Assembly (NCBI GenBank): GCA_947496705.1
Contig: CANMDW010000002.1
Location: forward strand, 62,001-126,000
Reading direction: 5' to 3'
DNA: 64,000 nt
Source of the DNA: an uncultured Aquimarina sp.
GTDB lineage: Bacteria; Bacteroidota; Bacteroidia; Flavobacteriales; Flavobacteriaceae
Shown: positions 9,240-16,874 of the stretch, in pieces
Position numbering within the stretch: position 1 is the first letter of the stretch
Layout of the letters: every line of letters starts with the position of its first letter
Made by a program: the position numbers and the translations under genes
The notes under the pieces: generated by a model
Databases searched by the model: none
Told to the model about the DNA's origin: nothing
What the model saw: only the letters and a program-made list of their open reading frames with translations

Positions 9240-9269
9240 TTGTGCGTGCATAATATTTTTTTATATTTG
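9240..9269 (+). promoter_or_regulatory. Bacteroidota-type promoter for chalcone-isomerase-like copy 2
   Basis: TTG at 9240-9242, a 19-base spacer, then TATATTTG at 9262-9269, exactly the TTG-N19-TAnnTTTG arrangement used by the primary sigma factor of this phylum. It lies 57 bp upstream of the ATG at 9327. Confidence 0.65.
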
Positions 9270-9326
9270 TTCGCTCTGAAACCTGAAATTTAATATTAAT
9301 CTACCCCTAATAATCCTTTTTATGCA

Positions 9327-9890
9327 ATGAAAAAAATTACTTTAGTACTAGTAACACTAATTTCTTTATCCACTGTTACTGCACAAATTAGAGTTGGAAA
9401 AGCTGTACTACCCTATGAAGAGAATTTTGGCGACACTGATCTGAAATTAAATGGCGCCGGAATGAGAGAAATGCTATGGATCGACCTGTATGCAGGTGGC
9501 CTTTACTTACAAAACAATAGTAGTGACCCAAAAGCAATACTGGATGCAGATGAAACTATGGCAATAAAACTGAATATTGTTTCAGGTTTTGTTACACAAA
9601 AGAAGATGATAAAAGCCGTAAGAGATGGTTTTCAAAAAGCAACTTTTGGAAATACAAAACCATTAGATAAGAGAATAAATGAATTTATCAAATTCTTTTC
9701 AGAGCCTATCGTGAAAAAAGATGTTTTTGACATTGTTTATATCAAAGACAAGGGAGTGGTAGCATATAAAAATAAAAAAGAATTGGGTACCATAAAAGGC
9801 CGGGATTTTAAATATGCGCTGTTCAAAATATGGTTGGGAGACCAACCTGCAAGTGAAGGAATTAAACTAGGAATGCTTGGAATACAGTAA
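9327..9890 (+). CDS. secreted chalcone-isomerase-like protein, copy 2
   Basis: 187 residues with signal peptide MKKITLVLVTLISLSTVTAQ. The chalcone-isomerase-like domain shows LNGAGMREMLWIDLYAGGLYL, then LDADETMAIKLNIVSG near residue 73, and the C-terminal GRDFKYALFKIWLGDQPASEG. It is clearly a paralogue of the proteins beginning at 8621 and 10547; copies 2 and 3 share the KGRDFKYALFKIWLG block exactly. A Bacteroidota-type promoter precedes the gene, so it can be expressed independently of copy 1. Ligand and role unknown; a periplasmic lipid- or small-molecule-binding function is only inferred from the fold family. Confidence 0.83.
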   Translation: MKKITLVLVTLISLSTVTAQIRVGKAVLPYEENFGDTDLKLNGAGMREMLWIDLYAGGLYLQNNSSDPKAILDADETMAIKLNIVSGFVTQKKMIKAVRDGFQKATFGNTKPLDKRINEFIKFFSEPIVKKDVFDIVYIKDKGVVAYKNKKELGTIKGRDFKYALFKIWLGDQPASEGIKLGMLGIQ

Positions 9891-9916
9891 TCTTGGTTAT
9901 CATTATAATATAAGAG

Positions 9917-9947
9917 AAAAGCTACCTGATGTATTGGGCAGCTTTTT
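9917..9947 (+). terminator. intrinsic terminator after chalcone-isomerase-like copy 2
   Basis: AAAAGCT at 9917-9923 pairs with AGCTTTT at 9940-9946, with CC/GG extending the stem past one mismatch, and is followed by a T-run. It falls in the gap before the DUF2147 gene, which supports choosing the later start (10003) for that gene. Confidence 0.6.
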
Positions 9948-10002
9948 TGTTTTTATCTTAATTTTATATATTGAATTTTCTAAACTCAAATTAGTATACA
10001 CA

Positions 10003-10431
10003 ATGAATTTTTTCAGAACACTTTTTATTTTAATACTGCTTACCTCTGGTACAGTAAACGCCCAGCTTCAAATAGTGGGCACTTGGAAAACTATTGATGA
10101 CAATACCGGAAAACCACGCTCTATTGTTGAAATATATAAGAAAGGAGATAAATTATTTGGTAAGATTAAACAAATATTAAATGAGGCAGAAAGAAATAAA
10201 TTATGTATTGAATGTAAAGGAGAGGGTTACAATAAGCCTATAGAAGGAATGGTAATTATCAAAAATCTTCAAAAAGATGGGGATAAATATGAAGACGGTA
10301 CAATTTTAGACCCTGAAAACGGGAAGGTATATCGCTGCAAGATTTGGGTCGATGAAGATAATCCAAATGTGTTGAATGTGAGAGGCTATATTGCTTTTTT
10401 ATACAGAACACAAAAATGGCTCAAAGTCTGA
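10003..10431 (+). CDS. DUF2147 secreted protein
   Basis: 142 residues from the ATG at 10003. A longer open frame to 9877 is rejected because it runs through a terminator hairpin and lacks a signal sequence. The signal peptide is MNFFRTLFILILLTSGTVNAQ. The mature domain has the DUF2147 pattern: VGTWKTIDDNTGKPRSIVEI, then CKGEGYNKPIEGMVII and GTILDPENGKVYRCKIW, ending in RGYIAFLYRTQKW. The two Cys in LCIECKG and the nearby YRCKIW are typical of this lipocalin-like family. It is embedded between chalcone-isomerase-like paralogues 2 and 3. Function unknown, probably periplasmic. Confidence 0.85.
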   Translation: MNFFRTLFILILLTSGTVNAQLQIVGTWKTIDDNTGKPRSIVEIYKKGDKLFGKIKQILNEAERNKLCIECKGEGYNKPIEGMVIIKNLQKDGDKYEDGTILDPENGKVYRCKIWVDEDNPNVLNVRGYIAFLYRTQKWLKV

Positions 10432-10546
10432 TTTTATTGTGTTTCAGTATTGCTTTTCAAGAAAGAAACTTCAATTTAACATTTTTTTAATGTTAGTTTT
10501 TAGAAGATTATGAAACTAAACCTGAGTAATCTTTAAAAACTTAACT

Positions 10547-11113
10547 ATGAAAAAAATAATTACATGTACTATTATACTTGCCGTATCAACTTTCTCTGTG
10601 GCGCAGGTAAGAGTAGGAGATATTGTGCTTCCATACAAAGTGAATTTTGATCAGGAAGAATTGACCTTAAATGGTGCTGGTATGAGAAGCGTACTTGGAT
10701 TCGATACCTATTCTGGAGGTTTATATACCAAGAAAAAATATAGTGATCCAAAAGTAGTATTAGATTCAGATGAGAGTATGTCTATTCGGTTAAACATTGT
10801 TTCTAAAAAAGTGACTAATAAAAGAATGGTCAAGGTATTTAGAAAAGGTTTTGATGATGCTATGTTTGGTAATACTAAAAGCCTGGACGAAAGGATCAAT
10901 GAATTTCTAAAGCTATTCTCATCACCAATGCAAATCAATGATTATTATGATTTGGTATACCTTAAAGGCAAAGGAATAAAAACATATAAAAACGGCGAAG
11001 AACTTGGTTTTATCAAAGGAAGAGATTTTAAATATGCCTTATTTAAGATTTGGCTGGGAAACGAACCTGCATGCGAACTTATAAAAGGAGGAATGTTGGG
11101 ATTGAGTAAATAA
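10547..11113 (+). CDS. secreted chalcone-isomerase-like protein, copy 3
   Basis: 188 residues with signal peptide MKKIITCTIILAVSTFSVAQ. The domain shows LNGAGMRSVLGFDTYSGGLY, LDSDESMSIRLNIVSKK, and the C-terminal GRDFKYALFKIWLGNEPACE. It is close to copy 2 and more distant from copy 1. A stem-loop terminator follows 27 bp after the stop. Role unknown, as for the other copies. Confidence 0.83.
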   Translation: MKKIITCTIILAVSTFSVAQVRVGDIVLPYKVNFDQEELTLNGAGMRSVLGFDTYSGGLYTKKKYSDPKVVLDSDESMSIRLNIVSKKVTNKRMVKVFRKGFDDAMFGNTKSLDERINEFLKLFSSPMQINDYYDLVYLKGKGIKTYKNGEELGFIKGRDFKYALFKIWLGNEPACELIKGGMLGLSK

Positions 11114-11139
11114 AATAAATTATTCAATATAGCATAAAT

Positions 11140-11169
11140 ATCCGGCTGGTAAAGTAGTCGGATTTTTTT
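11140..11169 (+). terminator. intrinsic terminator after chalcone-isomerase-like copy 3
   Basis: ATCCGGCT at 11140-11147 pairs with AGTCGGAT at 11156-11163 (one G-T pair), loop of 8, followed by a run of T. It separates the paralogue cluster from priA. Confidence 0.75.
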
Positions 11170-11253
11170 ATTAAACTCATTTAAACCCGGATTAAACTTG
11201 TATTTTTGTTGAGTAAACTTTTAGCAAATCTGCTTTTTCATTTGTAACCGGTA

Positions 11254-13707
11254 ATGTCATATTATATAGATGTAATTCTTCCCATACCCCTTGATAAAGA
11301 GTTTACCTATAGTATTAATAAAAATGAAGCTGTTTTTCTGAAACCGGGGATGCGTGTAGCCGTTCAGTTTGGAAAAAATAAAGTGTATGCAGCCTTGGTG
11401 ATCAATGTACACCAAAATCCACCGCAAATTTATGAGGCTAAAGAAATAGAGCACATTTTGGACGAGTCTTCTATAGTCACCAATACTCAACTTGAGCTTT
11501 GGTCCTGGATTTCTAAATATTATATGTGTACCAGGGGAGAAGTAATGCGGGCGGCACTTCCCAGCGCATTTTTATTGGAAAGCGAAACGATTATTCTTAA
11601 GAATGATAAGGCTTCTATAGATGAATCGGTCCTGAAAGATGATGAGTTTCTAATTTTTGAAGCACTTCAATATCAAAGCTTACTTCGTATACAAGAAGTA
11701 ATGAACATTGTTGGTAAAAAGAATGTACTACCGGTCATAAAAAGATTGATTGAGAAAGAAGTTATCACCGTAAAGGAAGAGATATATGAACAATACAAAC
11801 CAAAAATAGTTAGATATATTAAACTGCATCCTGATTATAATAAAGAAGAAACATTGCGACCTCTATTAGATTCAATGACCCGGGCACCTAATCAACGAGA
11901 AGTGCTAATGCATTTATTTGCCTTGCAAGCCAAGACAGACAAACCTATTAGTATAAAAGATCTGGCAAGAGAATCAAATAACGCTCCTTCTATTATAAAA
12001 GCATTGGTAGATAAAGGGATTTTACATGAATATCACCTGCAAACAGATCGAATACACTATGAAGGGGATACTGCAAACGATTCAAAAGCACTTAATGAGT
12101 TTCAAATTCGGGCACTTAAAGAAATACAGGATTCTTTTACAGAAAAAGAAGTGTGCTTATTGCACGGGGTCACATCTTCTGGTAAGACAGAGGTCTATGT
12201 AAAACTTATAGAGAAAGCTATTCGGGAGGAAAAACAGGTTTTGTATTTGTTGCCCGAGATTGCATTAACCACACAGCTCATTACCCGATTGCAACAGTAC
12301 TTTGGAGAAAAACTCACAGTGTATCACTCTAAGTACTCTGTAAATGAACGTGTAGAGGCCTGGAATAATGTGAAGCATAAGAAATCTAAAGCTCAGGTAA
12401 TCATTGGTGCCAGGTCGGCAATATTCCTTCCATTTACCAATCTTGGGCTCATTATTGTAGATGAGGAACATGAGAGTTCTTTTAAGCAATATGATCCAGC
12501 ACCCCGATATCATGCCAGAGATACTGCGATTGTATTAGCCAAAATGTTTCAGGCAAAAGTGTTATTAGGTTCTGCGACTCCGGCTCTGGAGACTTTTTAT
12601 AATGCAAAAGAAGGAAAGTATGGGTTAGTACAGCTTAACAGACGATATGGTGATGTATTGATGCCAGAAATTAACCTGGTAGATATAAAGACCAAGTATA
12701 AGAAAAAAGAAATGACAGGGCATTTTAGTGATACCTTACTATTTGGTATTCAGGAAGTCTTAAAAGAAGGAGAACAAGTGATCCTTTTTCAAAATAGAAG
12801 AGGATATTCTCCTGTTGTAGAATGTAATACATGCGGCCACTCGCCTCAATGTTCTAACTGTGATGTGAGTCTTACCTATCATAACCATAGAAATCAGTTG
12901 AGATGTCATTACTGTGGTTATAATATGGCAATGCTTCAGCAGTGTATGGCATGCGGCAGTACAGAATTGTCAACCAAAGGTTTTGGAACAGAGCAAGTAG
13001 AGAAAGAATTGCAGGAGTTGTTGCCCGATCATACTATCGGAAGGATGGATCAGGATACAACTAGAGGAAAACACGGTTATGAAAAAATTATAAATCGGTT
13101 TGAGCAAGGTGAAATCGACATTCTGGTGGGTACACAAATGCTTTCAAAAGGATTGGATTTTAGAAATGTGAGCCTGGTAGGAATCATGAATGCAGATAAT
13201 CTGCTAAATTTTCCTGATTTCAGGGCACATGAACGTAGTTTTCAGTTGATGCAACAAGTGGCAGGTAGAGCCGGCAGGACGCAAAAAAGAGGTAAGGTTT
13301 TAATACAAACCTATAACCCTTTTCATCAAATTCTTCAGCAGGTATCGGTCAATGATTATTTGGCAATGTATAAAGATCAGATAGAAGAAAGACATCAATA
13401 CAAATATCCTCCTTTTTACAGAATCATAAAGATCACAGCCAAACATAAAGATTATAACAAGGTAAATGATGCCACTGGGTGGCTGGCCAAATCTTTGAGA
13501 AATGTCTTTAAAGAAAATTTGCTGGGCCCAGAATTTCCTCCGATTTCAAGAATAAGAAACCAATATCACAAAAATATATTGATAAAAATACCACAAGGGC
13601 AGTCACTGTCAAAAACGAAAGAGATTATCAAAAAGATTCATATTTCCTTTGCCAGTATAAAGGAATTTTCGGGAGTAAAAATAGTAATCAATGTAGATAA
13701 TTATTAG
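11254..13707 (+). CDS. priA: primosomal protein N' (replication restart helicase PriA)
   Basis: 817 residues, full length. The N-terminal DNA-binding domain (SYYIDVILPIPLDKEFTYS) is followed by the superfamily 2 helicase core with Walker A GVTSSGKTEVY at about 304-314, the DEEH box near 407 and the RRGYSP segment. The zinc-binding insertion with eight Cys (CNTCGH, CSNC, CHYCG, CMACGS) lies at about 525-572, and motif V/VI QVAGRAGR near 668. PriA reloads the replisome at stalled forks. A TATTTTTG box at 11201-11208 is a possible -7 element. The stop overlaps the stop of the convergent LytTR gene by 4 bp. Confidence 0.96.
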   Translation: MSYYIDVILPIPLDKEFTYSINKNEAVFLKPGMRVAVQFGKNKVYAALVINVHQNPPQIYEAKEIEHILDESSIVTNTQLELWSWISKYYMCTRGEVMRAALPSAFLLESETIILKNDKASIDESVLKDDEFLIFEALQYQSLLRIQEVMNIVGKKNVLPVIKRLIEKEVITVKEEIYEQYKPKIVRYIKLHPDYNKEETLRPLLDSMTRAPNQREVLMHLFALQAKTDKPISIKDLARESNNAPSIIKALVDKGILHEYHLQTDRIHYEGDTANDSKALNEFQIRALKEIQDSFTEKEVCLLHGVTSSGKTEVYVKLIEKAIREEKQVLYLLPEIALTTQLITRLQQYFGEKLTVYHSKYSVNERVEAWNNVKHKKSKAQVIIGARSAIFLPFTNLGLIIVDEEHESSFKQYDPAPRYHARDTAIVLAKMFQAKVLLGSATPALETFYNAKEGKYGLVQLNRRYGDVLMPEINLVDIKTKYKKKEMTGHFSDTLLFGIQEVLKEGEQVILFQNRRGYSPVVECNTCGHSPQCSNCDVSLTYHNHRNQLRCHYCGYNMAMLQQCMACGSTELSTKGFGTEQVEKELQELLPDHTIGRMDQDTTRGKHGYEKIINRFEQGEIDILVGTQMLSKGLDFRNVSLVGIMNADNLLNFPDFRAHERSFQLMQQVAGRAGRTQKRGKVLIQTYNPFHQILQQVSVNDYLAMYKDQIEERHQYKYPPFYRIIKITAKHKDYNKVNDATGWLAKSLRNVFKENLLGPEFPPISRIRNQYHKNILIKIPQGQSLSKTKEIIKKIHISFASIKEFSGVKIVINVDNY

Positions 13708-14417
13708 CCGTTCAAGGCTTCAATCAACGAATGCTTTTTGTGCCTGCTGAGCGGTATTTTCTCATCAGCAATTTCTATATTACGGCTGTTGTATCGCTCT
13801 ACCTTATCCAGGTTTACAATATAAGACTTGTGGATCCTTAAAAAACGATCACTAGGTAATTGTGCTTCAAAAGACTTCATGGTTGCCAGCACTACGATAG
13901 GATCTCCCTCTTCCATAATTAATTTCACATAATCACCAAGGGCTTCAACATATTTTAGTTGATTCAGAAATATTTTACGTTTTTTTAAATTACTTTTTAC
14001 AAAAATATAATCGTCGTCCTCTACTATAGCATTTTCGGAGCCTAAGCGAGACATGCTAAGTGCTTTATCTACAGCTGCATTGAAGCGCTCCTTTTTAAGA
14101 GGTTTTCTTAAATAATCTATTGCGTCATAATCAAAGGCTTTAAATGCATATTTTGTTTTTCCGGTTACAAAAATGATATGAGGTTTGTTTTCCAAATCAT
14201 CCAAAAGATCAAAACCAGTAAGGATTGGCATTTCGATATCTAAGAACAATAGATCTACCGGCGTATCAAGTAAACCATTCTTAGTCTCAATAGCATTATT
14301 CCACTCGGCCACTAATTCTAGTGAAGAATGTTCATCTATCAGTTTGACTATTGCCAGTCTTTGAAGGCGGGAATCGTCTACTACCGCACATTTTAATTGA
14401 GATTGTTCCACTTGCAT
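13704..14417 (-). CDS. LytTR-family two-component response regulator, copy A
   Basis: 237 residues: receiver domain (about 8-130) with phospho-acceptor Asp60 in FLDIEMP and conserved Lys in YLRKPLK, then a LytTR DNA-binding domain (about 140-235; FLRIHKSYIVNLDKVERY). Such regulators bind short direct repeats as dimers after phosphorylation by a LytS-type kinase; no kinase gene is present in the window. It is a paralogue of the next gene upstream (14618-15328), with near-identical receiver blocks such as LENKPHIIFVTGKT. Confidence 0.92.
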   Translation of the reverse strand: MQVEQSQLKCAVVDDSRLQRLAIVKLIDEHSSLELVAEWNNAIETKNGLLDTPVDLLFLDIEMPILTGFDLLDDLENKPHIIFVTGKTKYAFKAFDYDAIDYLRKPLKKERFNAAVDKALSMSRLGSENAIVEDDDYIFVKSNLKKRKIFLNQLKYVEALGDYVKLIMEEGDPIVVLATMKSFEAQLPSDRFLRIHKSYIVNLDKVERYNSRNIEIADEKIPLSRHKKHSLIEALNG

Positions 14418-14617
14418 AGTGTTATATATTCCAATTACAATATTAATGAATATATATTATTTCCACAAACAATTTCGGCTTTTTATCGATAAAAATAGTG
14501 TTTCGTCGAAGTGGTTTAAGTGGTGCATGACTAACCGTTATATAAAAGCCACTGGGACAGTACATTGTTTTGCCTAGAAATACTCTGATAAATGTTAAAT
14601 TACTGTGAAATGATATT

Positions 14618-15328
14618 CTATAAATGGTTTAAAGCTTCTTTGAAAGCCTGTTTTTTCATACGGCTTATAGGTATTTTTTCATCTTTTATCTCCATATAAT
14701 GTGCACCAAACCGTTCAATTTTTTCCAGGTTTACGATATATGACCTGTGTACCCTAAAAAAGTGCTTTGACGGTAATAGCGATTCAAAAGACGTCATTGT
14801 ACCAAGAGCTACAAGAGGGCTGCCTTCTTCCAGATGTATTTTGGCAAAATCTCTTAATGCAGACACATATAAAATATGTTTTAGAAATACTTTATATTCT
14901 ATCGATCCGCTTTTAATAAAAATAAAATCGCCATTTTCTTTGGGTTCTTGCTCTATTTTTGATGTAGAGGCATTTATGACCTTTTGTACTGCGATATTAA
15001 ATCGTTCTGTTTTTACAGGTTTTTTAAGAAAATCTATTACATCATAATCAAACGCCTTATGAGCATATTGGGTTTTTCCGGTAACAAAAACGATATGAGG
15101 TTTGTTTTCCAGGTCATCCAAAAGATCAAAACCATTAAGTATTGGCATTTCTATATCCAGAAATAATACATCTACTTTAGTCTTAAGTAAACCGTTTTTG
15201 GTTTCAATAACATTATTCCATTCTCCCGTCAATTCTAGTTGCGGATGCTCTTTTATTAGCTTAATAACTGCAAATCGTTGTGTAGGGGAATCATCTACCA
15301 CTGCACATTTCAATAAAGGTTGTTTCAT
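14618..15328 (-). CDS. LytTR-family two-component response regulator, copy B
   Basis: 236 residues with receiver Asp58 in FLDIEMPILNGF, Lys in FLKKPVK, and a C-terminal LytTR domain ending in DEKIPISRMKKQAF. It is a tandem paralogue of the regulator at 13704-14417, with about 200 bp of AT-rich DNA between them, so the two may be transcribed separately. The partner histidine kinase is not in the window. The DNA-binding domains have diverged more than the receivers, which suggests different target sites under a shared input. Confidence 0.92.
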   Translation of the reverse strand: MKQPLLKCAVVDDSPTQRFAVIKLIKEHPQLELTGEWNNVIETKNGLLKTKVDVLFLDIEMPILNGFDLLDDLENKPHIVFVTGKTQYAHKAFDYDVIDFLKKPVKTERFNIAVQKVINASTSKIEQEPKENGDFIFIKSGSIEYKVFLKHILYVSALRDFAKIHLEEGSPLVALGTMTSFESLLPSKHFFRVHRSYIVNLEKIERFGAHYMEIKDEKIPISRMKKQAFKEALNHL

Positions 15329-15654
15329 TATTTCAAGATTTAGGACACTGCAATATTACTAAATAGGAATCATTTTTAATGTTAAATATTGTTTTTTATC
15401 GTATAACTGTGTTTTTTATCGACGATTATACTTTTTTTATATTTTAAAATGTAAGATATAAGTTACAATTTGTCCTGAAACTGATATATGTGATATTGGG
15501 TATACTATTCTTGCAGTCTGCCTGGATTGGCAAGACAGGCGAAGCGGTCCTGGTTCATCTGCTAGGAGAGAATTGAAAGTCATAGTGCCGATGGTTTGAA
15601 AATCAAAAAAATAGTACTACTTTTGCAGCCAATTTTAATTTAAACTTAGTTTTT
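15329..15654. other. 326-bp intergenic region between LytTR copy B and rpsF
   Basis: Non-coding on both strands. The left two-thirds is AT-rich; a short G+C-richer block at about 15515-15560 contains imperfect GCCTG/CAGGC inverted motifs. The right end holds the rpsF promoter. I find no tRNA and no S6:S18-type leader that I can draw with confidence. Confidence 0.5.
15596..15625 (+). promoter_or_regulatory. promoter of the rpsF-rpsR-rplI operon
   Basis: TTG at 15596-15598, a spacer of exactly 19 bases, then TACTTTTG at 15618-15625: a perfect Bacteroidota primary-sigma promoter, 29 bp before the rpsF ATG at 15655. Confidence 0.8.
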
Positions 15655-15993
15655 ATGAATCAATACGAAACTGTTTTCATCTTGAATCCCGTTTTATCTG
15701 AAGAACAGATAAAGGAAACAGTTAAGAAATACGAAGACATTCTTGTTTCTAATGGTGCCAAGATGATATCAAAAGAGGATTGGGGGCTTAAGAAGCTTGC
15801 TTATGCAATCCAACACAAAAAGAGTGGTTTTTATCACTTGTTTGAATACCAGGTACCTGGCGAGGCTATCAACGCTTTAGAAGTTGAATACAGAAGAGAT
15901 GAGCGGATAATGCGCTATCTTACAGTACGTCTGGATAAGCATGCAATTGCCTGGGCAGAGAAAAGAAGAAACAGAAACAAACAAAAAGCTTAA
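15655..15993 (+). CDS. rpsF: 30S ribosomal protein S6 (bS6)
   Basis: 112 residues. The typical start [19 protein letters not shown] and the conserved [20 protein letters not shown] are present. It binds the central domain of 16S rRNA together with S18 during 30S assembly. First gene of the classical rpsF-rpsR-rplI operon, with a 2-bp gap to rpsR and a strong promoter directly upstream. The single-strand-binding protein gene often found here in other phyla is absent. Confidence 0.97.
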   Translation: MNQYETVFILNPVLSEEQIKETVKKYEDILVSNGAKMISKEDWGLKKLAYAIQHKKSGFYHLFEYQVPGEAINALEVEYRRDERIMRYLTVRLDKHAIAWAEKRRNRNKQKA

Positions 15994-15995
15994 TT

Positions 15996-16292
15996 ATGTC
16001 ATCGATAGAACAACAAGCTAAAGGAAAAAAGGATGGAGAGATTAGATATCTTACCCCTCTTAATATAGATACTACAAAAAATAAGAAGTATTGTCGTTTC
16101 AAAAAATCTGGTATTAAATATATTGATTACAAAGATCCAGATTTCTTAATGGCATTTGTAAATGAACAAGGAAAGTTATTACCTCGTCGTCTTACAGGAA
16201 CTTCATTAAAATATCAGCGTAAAGTAAGTGTTGCTGTAAAAAGAGCAAGACATTTGGCATTAATGCCTTATGTTGGTGATTTGTTAAAATAA
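15996..16292 (+). CDS. rpsR: 30S ribosomal protein S18 (bS18)
   Basis: 98 residues, slightly longer than proteobacterial S18 because of an N-terminal extension ([20 protein letters not shown]). The core is complete: [37 protein letters not shown] and [10 protein letters not shown]. It forms a heterodimer with S6 on the 30S platform. Middle gene of the operon, 16 bp before rplI. Confidence 0.97.
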   Translation: MSSIEQQAKGKKDGEIRYLTPLNIDTTKNKKYCRFKKSGIKYIDYKDPDFLMAFVNEQGKLLPRRLTGTSLKYQRKVSVAVKRARHLALMPYVGDLLK

Positions 16293-16308
16293 AATTCGTC
16301 ATAACATT

Positions 16309-16761
16309 ATGGAACTTATATTAAAAAAAGACGTTGAGAATCTAGGATTCACAGACGATGTAGTAGAAGTGAAAAATGGTTATGGACGTAACTATTTAAT
16401 TCCTCAGGGATTTGCTGTATTGGCAACTCCATCTGCAAAAAAAGTACTTGCAGAGACTTTAAAGCAACGAGCTTTTAAAGAAAAGAAAGAGATCGAAGAT
16501 GCACAAAAACTTGCTAAGCAGTTAGAAGGATTTGAAATCAGGATCACTGCAAAAGTTGGAACCGGAGATAAATTATTTGGTTCTGTTTCTAATGCAGATG
16601 TAGCTCAGGCTATTGCCAAGGAAGGTATCGAATTAGAAAAGAAATTCATTACGGTACCTGGCGGGACCATCAAGCGTTTAGGTCAGTATGAGGCATCTGT
16701 TCGCCTTCATAGAGAAGTGGTGACCCCTGTTTTATTTGAGGTAATTGCTCAGGCAAAGTAA
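16309..16761 (+). CDS. rplI: 50S ribosomal protein L9 (bL9)
   Basis: 150 residues: N-terminal RNA-binding domain (MELILKKDVENLGF ... NGYGRNYLIPQGFA), long connecting helix, and C-terminal domain with GTGDKLFGSVSNADVA. Last gene of the operon, followed by a strong intrinsic terminator. Confidence 0.97.
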   Translation: MELILKKDVENLGFTDDVVEVKNGYGRNYLIPQGFAVLATPSAKKVLAETLKQRAFKEKKEIEDAQKLAKQLEGFEIRITAKVGTGDKLFGSVSNADVAQAIAKEGIELEKKFITVPGGTIKRLGQYEASVRLHREVVTPVLFEVIAQAK

Positions 16762-16793
16762 GTAGAAGCAGTTAATAACTAATGTATAATATC

Positions 16794-16825
16794 AAAAAAA
16801 ATCGCTCATTTGAGCGATTTTTTTA
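16794..16825 (+). terminator. intrinsic terminator of the ribosomal protein operon
   Basis: ATCGCTCA at 16801-16808 pairs with TGAGCGAT at 16811-16818, extended by an A-run on the left and a T-run on the right. The A/T runs make it usable in both directions. Confidence 0.85.
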
Positions 16826-16874
16826 GTTTAATTTTACTTAAAATTAACATAAAAAATAATTCAACATTTTTATT

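Noticed and set aside
15510..15560. tRNA or small RNA in the G+C-richer block before rpsF
   Set aside because: No cloverleaf or conserved T-loop sequence could be drawn; only short inverted motifs are present.
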